Positions 24,505 through 35,272 of a stretch of 64,000 nucleotides of DNA are shown piece by piece (within the stretch, counting starts at the first letter, position 1; every line of letters begins with the position of its first letter). The position numbers and the translations under genes are program-made. The stretch is from the NCBI GenBank assembly GCA_029582155.1, contig CM055898.1:35146955-35210954 (forward strand). Reading direction: 5' to 3'. Below the pieces are notes generated by a model. It was not told the origin of the DNA and made no database searches. It saw only the letters and a program-made list of their open reading frames with translations. The DNA comes from Panopea generosa. Its lineage: Eukaryota > Mollusca > Bivalvia > Adapedonta > Hiatellidae.

Positions 24505-27500
24505 CAGTGATGATAGTGATGTTGGTTATGATGACGATGATGATAGTGATCTCGGTTATGGTGACGATGATAATAGTGATGTTTATTATGATGACGATGA
24601 TGATGATATTGATGGTTATGATGACGATGATGATAGTGATGTTGGTTTTGGTGACGATGATGATAGTGATGTTGGTTATGATGACGATAATGAAAGTGAT
24701 GTTTGCTATGATTACGATGAAGATAGTGATGTTGGTTATGATGACGATAATGAAGGTGATGTTGGTTATGAAGAAGATGATGATGATAGTGATGTTGGTT
24801 TTGGTGACGATGATGATAAAGATGCTGGTTATGATGACGATGATGAAGGTGATGTTGGTTATGATGAAGATGATGAAAGTGATATTGGTTATGGTGACGA
24901 TGATGATAGTGATGTTGGTGATGATAACGATGATGATAGTGATGTTGTTTATGATGACGATGATAATAGTGATGTTGGTTATGATGACGATGATGATAGT
25001 GATGTTGGTTATGATAACGATGATGATAGTGATGTTGTTTATGATGACGATGATGATAGTGATGTTGGTTATGATGACGATGATGATAGTGATGTTTGTT
25101 ATGATGACGATGATGATAATGATGTTGGTTATGGTGACGTTGATGATTGCGATATGGTTTATGATGACGATGATGATAGTGATGTTGGTTATGGCGACGA
25201 TGGTGATAGTGATGTTGGGTATGGTGACGATGGTGATAGTAATGTTGGTTATAATGATGATGGTGATATTGATGTTGATTATGGTGACGATGATAAGAGT
25301 GATCTTTGTTATGGTGACGATGATGATAGTGAAGCTGGTTATGGTGACGATGATGACAGTGATCTTGGTTATGGTGACGATGATGATAGTAATGTTGGTT
25401 ACTATGATAATGATGATAGTGATCTCGGTAATGGTGACGATGATGATAATGATGTTGGTTACGATGACTATGATGATAGTAATCTCGGATATGGTGACGA
25501 TGATAATAGTGATGTTGGTTATGATAACGATGGTGATAGTGATGTTGGTTATGATAACGATGATAATAGTGATGTTGGTTATGATAACGATGATAATAGT
25601 GATGTTGGTTATGATAACGATGATGATAGTGATGTTGGTTATGATAACGATGATGATAGTGATGTTGGTTATGATAACGATGATGATAGTGATATTGGTT
25701 ATGGTGACGAAGATGATAGTGATGTTGGTTATGATAACGATGATGATAGTGATGTTGGTTATGATAACGATGATAATAGTGATGTTGGTTATGATAACGA
25801 TGATGATAGTGATGTGGGTTATGATAACGATGATGATAGTGATGTTGGTTATGATAACGTCAATGATAGTGATGTTGGTTATGGTGACGATGATGCTAGT
25901 GATGTTGATTATGATGACGATGATGAAAGTGATGTTTGTTATGATTACGATGAAGATAGTGATGTTGGTTATGATGACAATGACGATAGTGATGTTGGTT
26001 ATGATGACGATGATGATAGTGATGTTGGTTATGGTGACGATGATGATAGTGATGTTGATTATGGTGGCGATGATGAAAGTGATGTTGGTTATGATGACGA
26101 TGATGATAGTTATGCGGGTTTTGATGACGATGATGATAGTGATGTTGGTTATGATGACGATGATGATAGTGATGTTGGTTATGATGATAGTGATGTTGAT
26201 TATGATGACGATGATGATAGTGATATTGTTTATGATGACGATGATGATAGTGATGTTGGTTATGGTGACGATGGTGATAGTGATGTTGGTTATGGTGGCG
26301 ATGTTGAAAGTGATGTTGGTTATGATGCCGATGATGATAGTGATGCGGGTTTTGATGACAATGATGATAGTGATGTTGGTTATGATGACGATGATGATAG
26401 TGATGTTGGTTATGATGATAGTGATGTTGGTTATGATGACGATGATGATAGTGATGTTGGTTATGATGACGATGATGATAGTGATATTGTTTATGATGAC
26501 GATGATGATAGTGATGTTGGTTATGGTGACGATGGTGATAGTGATGTTGATTATGGTGACGATGATGATAGTGATGTTTGTTATGATGACGATCATGAGA
26601 TTGATCTTTGTAATGGTGACGATGATGATAGTGATGTTGGTTATAGTGACGATGATGAAAGTGATCTTGGTTATGGTGACGATGATGAAAGTAATGTTGG
26701 TTACTATGACGATGACGAGAGTGATCTCGGTAATGGTGACGATGATGATACTGATGTTTGCTATGGTAACGATGCTGATAGTAATGTTGGTAACGATGAC
26801 GATGACTAGAGTGATCTTGGATATCGTGACGATGATGAGAGTGATGTTAGTTATGGTGACGACTAATGACAATGATGATAGTGATGTTGGTTATGGTGAC
26901 GATGATGAGAGTGATCTTGGTTATGGTGACGATGATGATAGTAATGTTGGTTACTATGACGATGATGAGAGTGATCTCGGTAATGGTGACGATGATGATA
27001 GTGATGTTTGTTATGGTAACGATGATGATAGTGATGTTGGTTACGATGACAATGATGAGAGTGATCTCGGATATGGTGACGATGATGATAGTGATGTTGG
27101 TTATGGTGACGACTAATGACGATGATGAAAGTGGTGCTGGTTATAATGACAATGATGATAGTGATGTTGGTTACGATGACAATGATACAATGATGATAGT
27201 GATGTTGGTTATGATGACGATGATGATAGTGATGTTGGTTATGATGACGATGATGATAGTGATGTTGGTTATGGTGACGATGATGATAATGATATTGGTT
27301 ATGATGACGTTGATGATAGTGATGTTGATTATGGTGACGATGGTGATAGTGATGTTGGTTATGGTGACGATGGTGATGGTGACGATGGTGATGGTGACGA
27401 GTAATGACGATGGAGATAATGATGCTGGTTATAATGACGATGATGATAGTGATGTTGGTTATGATGACGATGATGATAATGATGTTGGTTATGGTGACGA

Positions 27501-27752
27501 TGATTATAGTGATATTGGTTATGATGACGATGATGATAGTGATGTTGATTATGGTGATGATGATGATGATAGTGATGTTGGTTATGGTGACGATGATGAT
27601 TTTGGTGTTGGTTATGATGATGACGATGGTGATTTTAATGTTGATTATGGTGACGATGATGATAGGGATGTTTGTTATGACGACGTTCATGAGAGTGATC
27701 TTTGTTATGGTGACGATGATGATAGTGCTGTTGGTTATAGCGACAATGATGA
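24505..27752. repeat. 30-bp GAT-based minisatellite, left segment (about 108 copies)
   Basis: The consensus unit is GATGATGATAGTGATGTTGG followed by TTATGATGAC. Period 30 keeps frames open: DDDSDVGYDD in one plus frame, Met/Val-rich in another, and Ile/Thr/Asn-rich on the minus strand. None has a conserved non-repeat flank, so none is called a gene. Variant units (CTCGGTTATGG, GAGAGTGATC, GGTTACTATGAC) cluster right of 26.6 kb, where a higher-order block recurs: GACTAATGAC at 26861 and 27111, 250 bp apart. Confidence 0.97.
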
Positions 27753-28224
27753 CGTCTCACACCACTATTACGTTTCCCATAGGGCTCCATTGTAACATTT
27801 ATGTCCAAAACAGAGTTAAAAATTAAATTCTGCAGCATGTGTCTGGGCTCAAATTCTTCATTGGTTCAAGATATGCAATTATAAAGAAAAAAAAGTATAC
27901 CTTGACCAGGTTGGTTTTTTTTAAATTCAATGCTTTTGTGAGACCTATCAATTTCCAGAGTAACGATATGTCAACTATTCGCCCTAGATGCGGTTCGAAC
28001 CAACAATTCTGAAATGACACAGAATTGTCCAGAAAGCTGGTATCAGCATCAAATTTTTTAGTGGTGATTTCTAAAATACTGACCATTTAACTCATGCTAG
28101 CAAAAAACAAAACACTGCAGTACAAAGCCCTGAAAAAAGAAGAAAAAGAGAACTAAAGTTTTATTTCTACCTCCTTCATCTGTAGGTCCGGAGTACTCAA
28201 GGGAGATAATAGTGGTGTGAGTCC
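27753..28224 (+). repeat. Left terminal direct repeat of the inserted element (472 bp)
   Basis: It matches the right copy except for an 11-bp stretch (GGTCCGGAGTA near 28185) that the right copy lacks, and one T/G difference in a T-run near 27913. An 87-codon minus-strand frame lies in each copy but has no recognised homology. A GGTTCGAACC word is B-box-like but lacks a convincing A box. Confidence 0.92.
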
Positions 28225-29591
28225 TGAAGAGGGCTTTTTTTTTTAATTTAAGATTCTAAATTTTCATATTATGTAACAATACTCAATACAAGTTCAATAA
28301 AGCTAAATGCATCCCCATATCTAAACTAGTTCTGAAATAAAATAAGTTTTAGTGACACATGGTTTCAGTCAAAATGCTGCCATTTCATGTAAAAAAGCAA
28401 GAATTCACAACCCTACAGTCTAAATTTCATGATAACTTGACCAATTGTATCTAAAAAGGTCTGAAACTTTCACAACTACATGGTAAAATGAAAAGGTGTC
28501 TGAAAATGGGAAGAAAAACAGACATCTTGATGACAAAAAAAATGACATTGTGGAACAAAACTTATTAAACTTAACATATTTTAGATAAAATTTCAATATC
28601 AGAATGATATGGCAGCAGCACAAGCAAACAATTCAAGCTATTTCCATGCTAAAGTACTCCATTACCCTGTCTACACATCAATTCCAATATAAAAAGGGCA
28701 ACACAGGCTCAATAGATAATGCATACATGACATTCAATGTAAAATTCTACATATTTATAGCATTTTCTATAAAAATGGAGTACAAGCAAAAACTTCGCCA
28801 AATTCAATGATTCGACGCAGAATTTAATGCGACGACAACCGAAAACAACCGAAGTTAACCGTAAACTGGCCGCTTGGCAAGATTGCAACTACTGCCTTTT
28901 CATAATTAAACAATAAAAATTAGTACAAACTCCCGTTCCACTGTAAATATGCAATTTATTTCATTTTGCAAACAATTCTATTTTTGTATTCAGAAATAAG
29001 TGGGTGGGGTAATAAATTAATGTAAATATCAGCTTAAAATTCACAATCTGAGCAATAAGCATGCCCACTGGAATTCAGTGTGATCTTGCAGATACTTCAA
29101 CCTGAATTAAGGGTTGGTAGTTCTACAGAAATATGGCAAAACCACACATGATGGAGAGAGTGTCACAAATGGGATCTGTCTATGAGGACAGGTGTTCATG
29201 AAATATGAGACTGGACACTGCTCATAAACCTAAACTTAGGGCAAGGAAACACCAAAATGACCATCTACAGAGTAAACCAGCATTCTGCCATGCATTAGAC
29301 ATGATGTATCTCTCTTTTTGTTTCCACATTTAACAGAATACTAAATCATACATGGATAACATGAATATCAAGAAATTGACATATACAAAGTTTGGTCAAT
29401 GTGTGTAATCTCTATCATAAATGCATGAAAAAAAAAATGCAAATCTGCACCATCAGTTATATTGAAATGTTTAAAAACTCAGATTGTGTTCAACTATTCA
29501 TAACATGTCCACATTATAGTTTAATACCTTCTATTTAAAGAAATCAGCATTCCTCAACACTGCAACATGCAGATCTGTCAGTTTCTGTTAA
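28225..29591. other. Internal region of the inserted element, noncoding
   Basis: About 1.37 kb without a coding remnant. It begins with a T-run after TGAAGAGGGC. The longest frames (60-70 codons) have no motif. Confidence 0.6.
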
Positions 29592-30052
29592 CGTCTCACA
29601 CCACTATTACGTTTCCCATAGGGCTCCATTGTAACATTTATGTCCAAAACAGAGTTAAAAATTAAATTCTGCAGCATGTGTCTGGGCTCAAATTCTTCAT
29701 TGGTTCAAGATATGCAATTATAAAGAAAAAAAAGTATACCTTGACCAGGTTGGGTTTTTTTAAATTCAATGCTTTTGTGAGACCTATCAATTTCCAGAGT
29801 AACGATATGTCAACTATTCGCCCTAGATGCGGTTCGAACCAACAATTCTGAAATGACACAGAATTGTCCAGAAAGCTGGTATCAGCATCAAATTTTTTAG
29901 TGGTGATTTCTAAAATACTGACCATTTAACTCATGCTAGCAAAAAACAAAACACTGCAGTACAAAGCCCTGAAAAAAGAAGAAAAAGAGAACTAAAGTTT
30001 TATTTCTACCTCCTTCATCTGTACTCAAGGGAGATAATAGTGGTGTGAGTCC
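29592..30052 (+). repeat. Right terminal direct repeat of the inserted element (461 bp)
   Basis: Nearly identical to 27753-28224, shorter by one 11-bp deletion. Such similarity indicates recent insertion or recent gene conversion between the copies. Confidence 0.92.
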
Positions 30053-30780
30053 ATGAGAGTGATCTTGATTATAGTGACGATGATGATAGTGATGTTGGTT
30101 ACTATGACGATGATGAGAGTGATCTCGGTAATAGTGACGATGATGATAGTGATGTTTGTTATGGTAACGATGATGATAGTGATGCTGGTTATGGTGACGA
30201 TGATGAGAGCGATATTGGTTTTAGTGACGATGATGATAGTGATGTTGGATATGATGACGATGATGAGAATGATTTCGGATATGGTGACGAAGATGATAGT
30301 GATGTTGGTTATGATGACGACTAATGACGATGATGATAGTGATGCTGGTTATAATGACGATGATGAAATTGATGTTCGTTATGATGACGATGATTATAGT
30401 GATGTTGGTTATGATGAAGATGATGTTAGTGATGTTGGTTATGATGACGATGATGAAAGCGATCTTGGTTATGGTGACGATGATGATAGTGATGTGGGTT
30501 ACGATGACGATGATGAGAGTGATCTCGGTTATGGTGACGATGATGAAAGTGATATTGGTTATTTTGACGATAATGATAGTGATGTTGGTTATGGTGACGA
30601 TGATGAGAGTGATCTTGGTTATGGTGACGATGATGATGGTGATGTTGGTTATAAAAACGATGATGGTAGTGATGTTGGTTATTGTGACGATGATGAAAGC
30701 GATCTTGGTTATGGTTACGATGATGATAGTAATGTTGGTTACAATGACGATGATAAGAGTGATCTCGGTTATGGTGACTC
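30053..30780. repeat. 30-bp GAT-based minisatellite, right segment (about 24 copies)
   Basis: Continues the array broken by the 2.3-kb insertion, with the same unit and the same variant types (GAGAGTGATCTCGG, GACTAATGAC near 30318). It ends in ATGGTGACTCTTGC. Confidence 0.96.
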
Positions 30781-31329
30781 TTGCAATGCAGTTTGTCGGT
30801 AGTCACTATGTAATTGCGTTGCTACTATTTTGCAGTATAACATGCCGATTAACCATATTATTGCCATTAAAGCATACACATGTTGTCTTGATGTTATTTT
30901 TCATGTAAAACAACAAACATAAGTTTCTATTTCTATTGTGTGAAACAGATTCGAGAAAATCAATAACCATTATAAAGAAAACAAGCAGTTATACCGGTGG
31001 AATTTGTTGTCATGACAACGGCTCGTAAATAACAAACGTGTGACATCATGGAGGGTTTTATAATCTGGATTGAATGTTCAACTTGACAAACGGCTGCATT
31101 CGCAGACAACGATGTCAATAACAAGCCTGACAACCCCACATCACACCTAACCACTTGCGGAATATAGTATTTACGTAAGATACCATACTGTACGTCATCA
31201 CCGCAGACCGAGTCAAGTGAGAAAAACAACAACAATAACAGTAACCACCTGATAAAATGCGTGTGCAGTATATAGTCAATATAAATAATTTATTTTTATA
31301 TGAAACTAATATTTATCTGCTGGATGATT
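30781..31329. other. Unassigned intergenic DNA
   Basis: No recognised element. A minus-strand 91-residue frame at 30960-31235 has no motif and is not annotated. Confidence 0.45.
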
Positions 31330-31412
31330 GATGTTATTGTATGGTGTTTAGTGTCGTTGCCAATATTTCAGCCATATCGCGACGGTTTCTACTGATTTCG
31401 AAACGCAACCAC
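31330..31412 (+). repeat. Dispersed repeat family D
   Basis: ATTGTATGGTGTTTAGTGTC, then CAATATTTCAGCCATATCGC and GACGGTTTCTACT. It matches 38748-38858 in the same orientation and 23716 and 52405 in reverse. Confidence 0.8.
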
Positions 31413-31929
31413 ACTCGTAAACAATCCCCACACGATCATACGTTTCTACGGCGTAGTTATTTCTAAAATATGTTACATACAACACATGCTGTTTATTCAC
31501 ACAGTCAACGCAAAGAAATGACTAACAAAGCTATTCGGTTACCTATGCTAAGTTGTATTTATAATTATTATTGAACATAATGTACTTATGGGAAGTTTGT
31601 AGGCACTATATTTAACTGTGTTGGTTCATTGAGTAATGAGGTATTTATATTTTCTACCGACCCTCAAACTCTTACATGTCAACACCAGTGAGTTACAAAC
31701 GCAATCCCATTAAAAGAGATCATTTAAGACAAAAAGAAAAAAAATCACTAAAGATTTAAGAAAATTTGGAACATATAAAACACGTTGTAAAGACATATAT
31801 ACCACATAAGGGAATACTTTAATGGGCACTTTTACTTAAGCAACACAAACAAAATCAATGCATACCCTAATTAAAATGCTGATAATGCAAAGCAAAAAAT
31901 GACAATAGGGGTTGTTAAATAGGAATATA
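31413..31929. other. Unassigned intergenic DNA
   Basis: Nothing recognised. Confidence 0.45.
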
Positions 31930-32118
31930 GCTGGGGTGGTAGTGTAATGGATAGAGTGTTGGCTGCTAACGCCAGAGGTTGCGGGTTCGATCCACAGCTC
32001 GACCCGATGCCTCTCTTAAAACAACACTCAGTACTGGTTCTACCAAGGAAGCGGACTCGAGAGCGGTTTATATAAGCTCTGAGCTTTCATCGCAATCGAG
32101 CTAAAATTTATTAGTATA
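31930..32118 (+). mobile_element. tRNA-derived SINE, family A
   Basis: The head reads GGGGTGGTAGTGTAATGGAT (A-box region) then GCGGGTTCGATCCAC (B box) about 40 nt downstream. The body contains CAGTACTGGTTCT, GCGGACTCGAGAGC and AATCGAGCTAAA. The same body words recur at 54258-54405. Confidence 0.75.
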
Positions 32119-32307
32119 AACTAGAAGGCAAATGACGTGTGACAAATCAATTTCCACATAACACATTCTTCACACGTTTGTAAAAGTCGAATTATTCACT
32201 ATTTGCATATGTGACAAATAAGTTGGTGTTTTTAGCGTATATTTCACATTAATTAAGTCTTGCATAAACAGATCATGTTCAATTCAATAAAATGCAAAGG
32301 TGTTTAT

Positions 32308-32420
32308 TACGGGTGGTTAACGGGTTTGTCTGTCAATCTCGGGGTAGCAGATTCGTATCTCTGCTTCTCCACTGAAATAATTTTATTCGTTCAGACGGAA
32401 TTCTAAACCGAGTTCCTGCT
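32308..32420 (+). mobile_element. tRNA-like SINE relic, another family
   Basis: GGGTGGTTAACGGGTTTGTC and CAGATTCGTATCTC are degenerate A-box and B-box words with about the expected spacing. The 3' body is unidentified. Confidence 0.4.
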
Positions 32421-32821
32421 TGAGTCTTTTTTCATTGCTGAACAAAATACCTATCAGTGTTTCATAACACTAATGATTTCAAGTTAGAATAAACGAGTAA
32501 AAAATCTTTAAAAATACCATCTGGTATTTTCTTGTTTATCTCCTAACTATCATCTCGATACAAACTGGTGACACTAAAGTAGTTGTTACACTTATTTTCA
32601 TATATGACCATGAATATGCAAAATACGATGATTTTCAGTAATTTACAGGCATTTTGCCCCTCTCCAAATTAGAGTAGGAATGAAGTTTCTTCACACAATG
32701 GCATACTGGAGTTTTTTGTTGCCATATTTGCTCATATATGAGATCTGTACATGTATATACGTTTAAGAAATTGAGTAAAGTGAAATGTATCAAAACTGCC
32801 GTCTGCTCCTTTAAAGTTGCA

Positions 32822-33123
32822 TTCACGACTCAGTCGGTTACGCGTCTGACAATCAATCCAGGGGTCGTGAGTTCGAATCCCCGCCCGACAACAGTCTCCG
32901 TGAAGACTGATATATGACATTGTGTCTCATAATCATTCGTCTCTCATCGCTTTTTCAAGTGGAAAAGTTATCAGTTACTTGCGGAGATGGGGTGCGCTCG
33001 AGAACTGGTTAACCTTTCAGGTTCCAAGGAAACAGCGGTTAGGTTAACCGATCATTTGTTAGCCCGTGGTGGCATAAAAATGCCGCTAAATATTAAATCC
33101 ATCAATCAGTCAATCAATCAATC
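32822..33123 (+). mobile_element. tRNA-derived SINE, family B
   Basis: The head has CTCAGTCGGTTACGCGTCTG and GTGAGTTCGAATCCCCGCCC. The body has ACAGTCTCCGTGA, TTATCAGTTACTTGCGGA, CAGCGGTTAGGTTAACCGAT and TGTTAGCCC. The tail is (AATC)n. Full-length relatives are at 51262-51562 (+) and 56996-57291 (-); partial or diverged ones are at 34873 and 52948. The first few bases of the tRNA head are missing here. Confidence 0.9.
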
Positions 33124-33820
33124 ATGTATTCATGAACACTCATATAACACCGAGATATTTGGTATGTGAATTTGAAATCTTCTGTGATTGCGTGCACGAC
33201 TTTGTCTAGAAAATCACAAATTTATATAACTTATATAATTTATATATGATTTATTATGATCGAACATGTCATGATGTACATTCGCCACTGACGTGGTCTT
33301 TGCGTAAAGGAAAACGCCAAAAGTCAAAAATATCTAGAGACTGTCTTATATTCTGATTATGTCATCGGAATGATAAATCACCAAAGGAAATACGAAGGAA
33401 ATACGTTCATTAATGGAAAACACCTTGTTGGTATTCTCCAATACTCTTTGTAAAACATATACACGTATAACTATCGGTTGTCATATTTATATAAAAATCA
33501 ATGTTTTTAGAACCTTGAAGCTATACGTCAGATAGTGTACAGATAACACATATAAAATGCGTAGCTTGTTACAAACCGAAGGCTCAGACAAACACATGTT
33601 TTTGTAAGCCGTATTTCGATTGGATGGTCACAATATGTGAACATTGACGTTTATCTAAACATTTTGGCTTAAAAGAAACATGCTTTACTGAGATGTATTA
33701 TTGTGTCAAACTTTCTTTTATTTTTCATCGATTATGAACCAAGTTTTTACAACTCAGACAAATTACGGGTACCGTCAAATTTTTCTTTGGAAGAAACAGT
33801 ACTACATATACGTAAATAGA
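33124..33820. other. Unassigned intergenic DNA
   Basis: A+T-rich, no recognised feature. Confidence 0.45.
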
Positions 33821-33926
33821 GATAAAGCGTCTTGCTCAAGGATACCACACGTAGCCGTGGAGGAGGATCGTTTCTCCTCAACCCCGCGATGTTAAGCCCG
33901 ATGCTCAACCAGTGGACTCAGAGCTA
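33821..33926 (-). mobile_element. tRNA-related repeat relic
   Basis: Plus-strand words AAAGCGTCTTGCTCAAGGAT, ACCCCGCGATGTTAAGCCC and CTCAACCAGTGGACTCAGAG have the style of tRNA-related marine-invertebrate repeats in reverse, with CCACTGGTTGAGC as the A-box side. Delimitation is uncertain. Confidence 0.45.
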
Positions 33927-34056
33927 AGCATTTTGTACTATTAAAGCAGTGATCAGAATAGTACAACTTAATCTATGACCAATGCAGAGAAGATTATTTG
34001 GTTTAACCCTTTACTCCATAGATACGTTTTTTCCTGCACCAATCACAGAAAGCCTT

Positions 34057-34124
34057 TGAAAACAGTGCATGAAGAGTTCAGATTGCTCGTAATGAGCAAT
34101 CTGAACAGTTCCTGCACTGTTTTC
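34057..34124. repeat. Near-perfect long hairpin
   Basis: GAAAACAGTGCA...GAGTTCAGATTGCTC pairs with GAGCAATCTGAAC...TGCACTGTTTTC across a 5-base loop (GTAAT). Arms are about 31 nt with only a few mismatches. It is a small foldback or MITE core. A transcript would form a strong stem. Confidence 0.85.
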
Positions 34125-34872
34125 CACTCTGTCAGTTAATATAAACATAATTCACCCATTGCTGATATGTTGTGAATTAATGCTTTCAATATTAAAGGTG
34201 TCCAAAGGCGTCTATATGAAGTAAACATATTTTATTTTTCAATATAAGTACATTTTAAACAGTATACAAGTGTATACAATAACAGAAAAAAGGATTAGAA
34301 CGGAAGCATAATGCCTAATATGATGTTCTTCTCCTGCTTATGGTGTAAATTCTAACATTAATGGCAATTCGTGTACTTCGTTTATAATATTTAGCTGGTA
34401 TTAACATTGACAATTGCAATTATTTATTTAAATATTTAGAATAGTTAAGTATAATGGAATAAATAGTTAAATAGTAAGAGAAATATGTATTAATCGTAGT
34501 CGGTACCAGTAATTAAATGGGCTCATACATATACACACAAGGACGAAAAGGTACCAAGTTGGCAACCGATATCATAAGGGAACTATTATACAAATGCATA
34601 GGAGATTACTTAAATACTGAGCGACAGGCGACAAGCGAAAAAAATACTTGTTCAATTTTACGTACTTAAGATCCGGTTGATGACATATATTCTACTACTG
34701 AAAAACATGGCTTAAATATCATCTTGTCGTACGCCTGTTTTTTACTCTGTTTCTTTGCATAATCTTCGATTACATTTTGGTATTGCCTGTCTCTTTTTAT
34801 AAACTGTCTAGATTATTTGCCTGTGTATTTTTGTGCTTTACACCATACACATGTGCTTGTTTCCGCTTATGT
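34125..34872. other. Unassigned DNA upstream of the pseudophosphatase gene
   Basis: No recognised repeat or coding sequence. The untranslated first exon and promoter of the downstream gene could lie here or in 35016-35227, but no signal fixes them. Confidence 0.4.
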
Positions 34873-35015
34873 AGGGGGAGCTCGATTTGCTCAGTCGGTA
34901 GCACGTCCGACTATCAATCGTGAGTTCGAATTCCCTACCGGCCATGTCTTCGTGATGATTTATATACAACGTTGTCTCATTATTGTGATCTCTTTGTCAC
35001 TATGTCTGCATGCAT
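34873..35015 (+). mobile_element. tRNA-derived SINE, family B (partial)
   Basis: GCTCAGTCGGTAGCACGTCC and GTGAGTTCGAATTCCC preserve the tRNA head, with a short deletion in the anticodon-arm region. GTCTTCGTGATGATTTATAT and GTTGTCTCATTA follow as in family B, then similarity is lost. Confidence 0.75.
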
Positions 35016-35227
35016 GTATTGTAATTATTGTTATTTGTCTATATACTGAGTATTTTTATTCTGTTGTTGTGACTGTTTTCTTATGTTCATATTTTAAATA
35101 TCATTTTCTGTGAACAGATTTTAACACATCTTTATTTTGTTAACTTGTATTTCTGTTATTTAACGTTTACTCAGCATTTAGACTTTTATGACAAAGTGCT
35201 TGATCGTGTTTTTTTTTCCAACTGCAG

Positions 35228-35272
35228 ATGATTGATAATGTCCAGCACGAACAGAGGCGATCTACTACCTGA
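35228..35272 (+). promoter_or_regulatory. Overlapping upstream ORF (14 codons)
   Basis: The first ATG of the exon (35228) immediately follows the acceptor CAG and is out of frame with the main start ten bases downstream. It terminates at TGA 35270-35272, inside the main coding region. If the acceptor at 35227 is used, ribosomes meet this ATG first, which could lower initiation at 35238. Confidence 0.4.

Larger units (their letters stand above)
27753..30052. mobile_element. 2.3-kb element with direct terminal repeats, inserted in the GAT array
   Basis: Two direct copies (27753-28224 and 29592-30052) bracket about 1.37 kb of unrelated, noncoding sequence. The flanks are array units. Left ends GACAATG-ATGA and right begins ATGA-GAGTGATC, so removing the element with one ATGA gives GACAATGATGAGAGTGATC, a unit seen intact at about 27050. 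This proves insertion as one 2.3-kb piece with a 4-bp target duplication. Each terminal copy is itself bounded by inverted tips, CTCACACCACTATTA and TAATAGTGGTGTGAG. No gag, pol or transposase remnant, no tRNA primer site and no TG...CA ends were found. It could be a non-autonomous LTR element (TRIM/LARD type) with atypical ends, or a composite of two short TIR elements. Confidence 0.85.

Noticed and set aside
24507-27116. 869-codon plus-strand and 794-codon minus-strand frames in the GAT array
   Set aside because: Simple repeats of Met/Val, Asp/Gly or Ile/Thr/Asn from the 30-bp unit, open on both strands, with no non-repeat coding flank.
27823-28086. 87-codon minus-strand frame, present again at 29662-29925
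   Set aside because: Occurs twice only because it lies in the terminal direct repeats; no homology recognised and no flanking coding sequence.
35228-35230. ATG at 35228 as the start of the pseudophosphatase
   Set aside because: Out of frame with the 504-codon protein and terminated after 14 codons; the in-frame start is at 35238.
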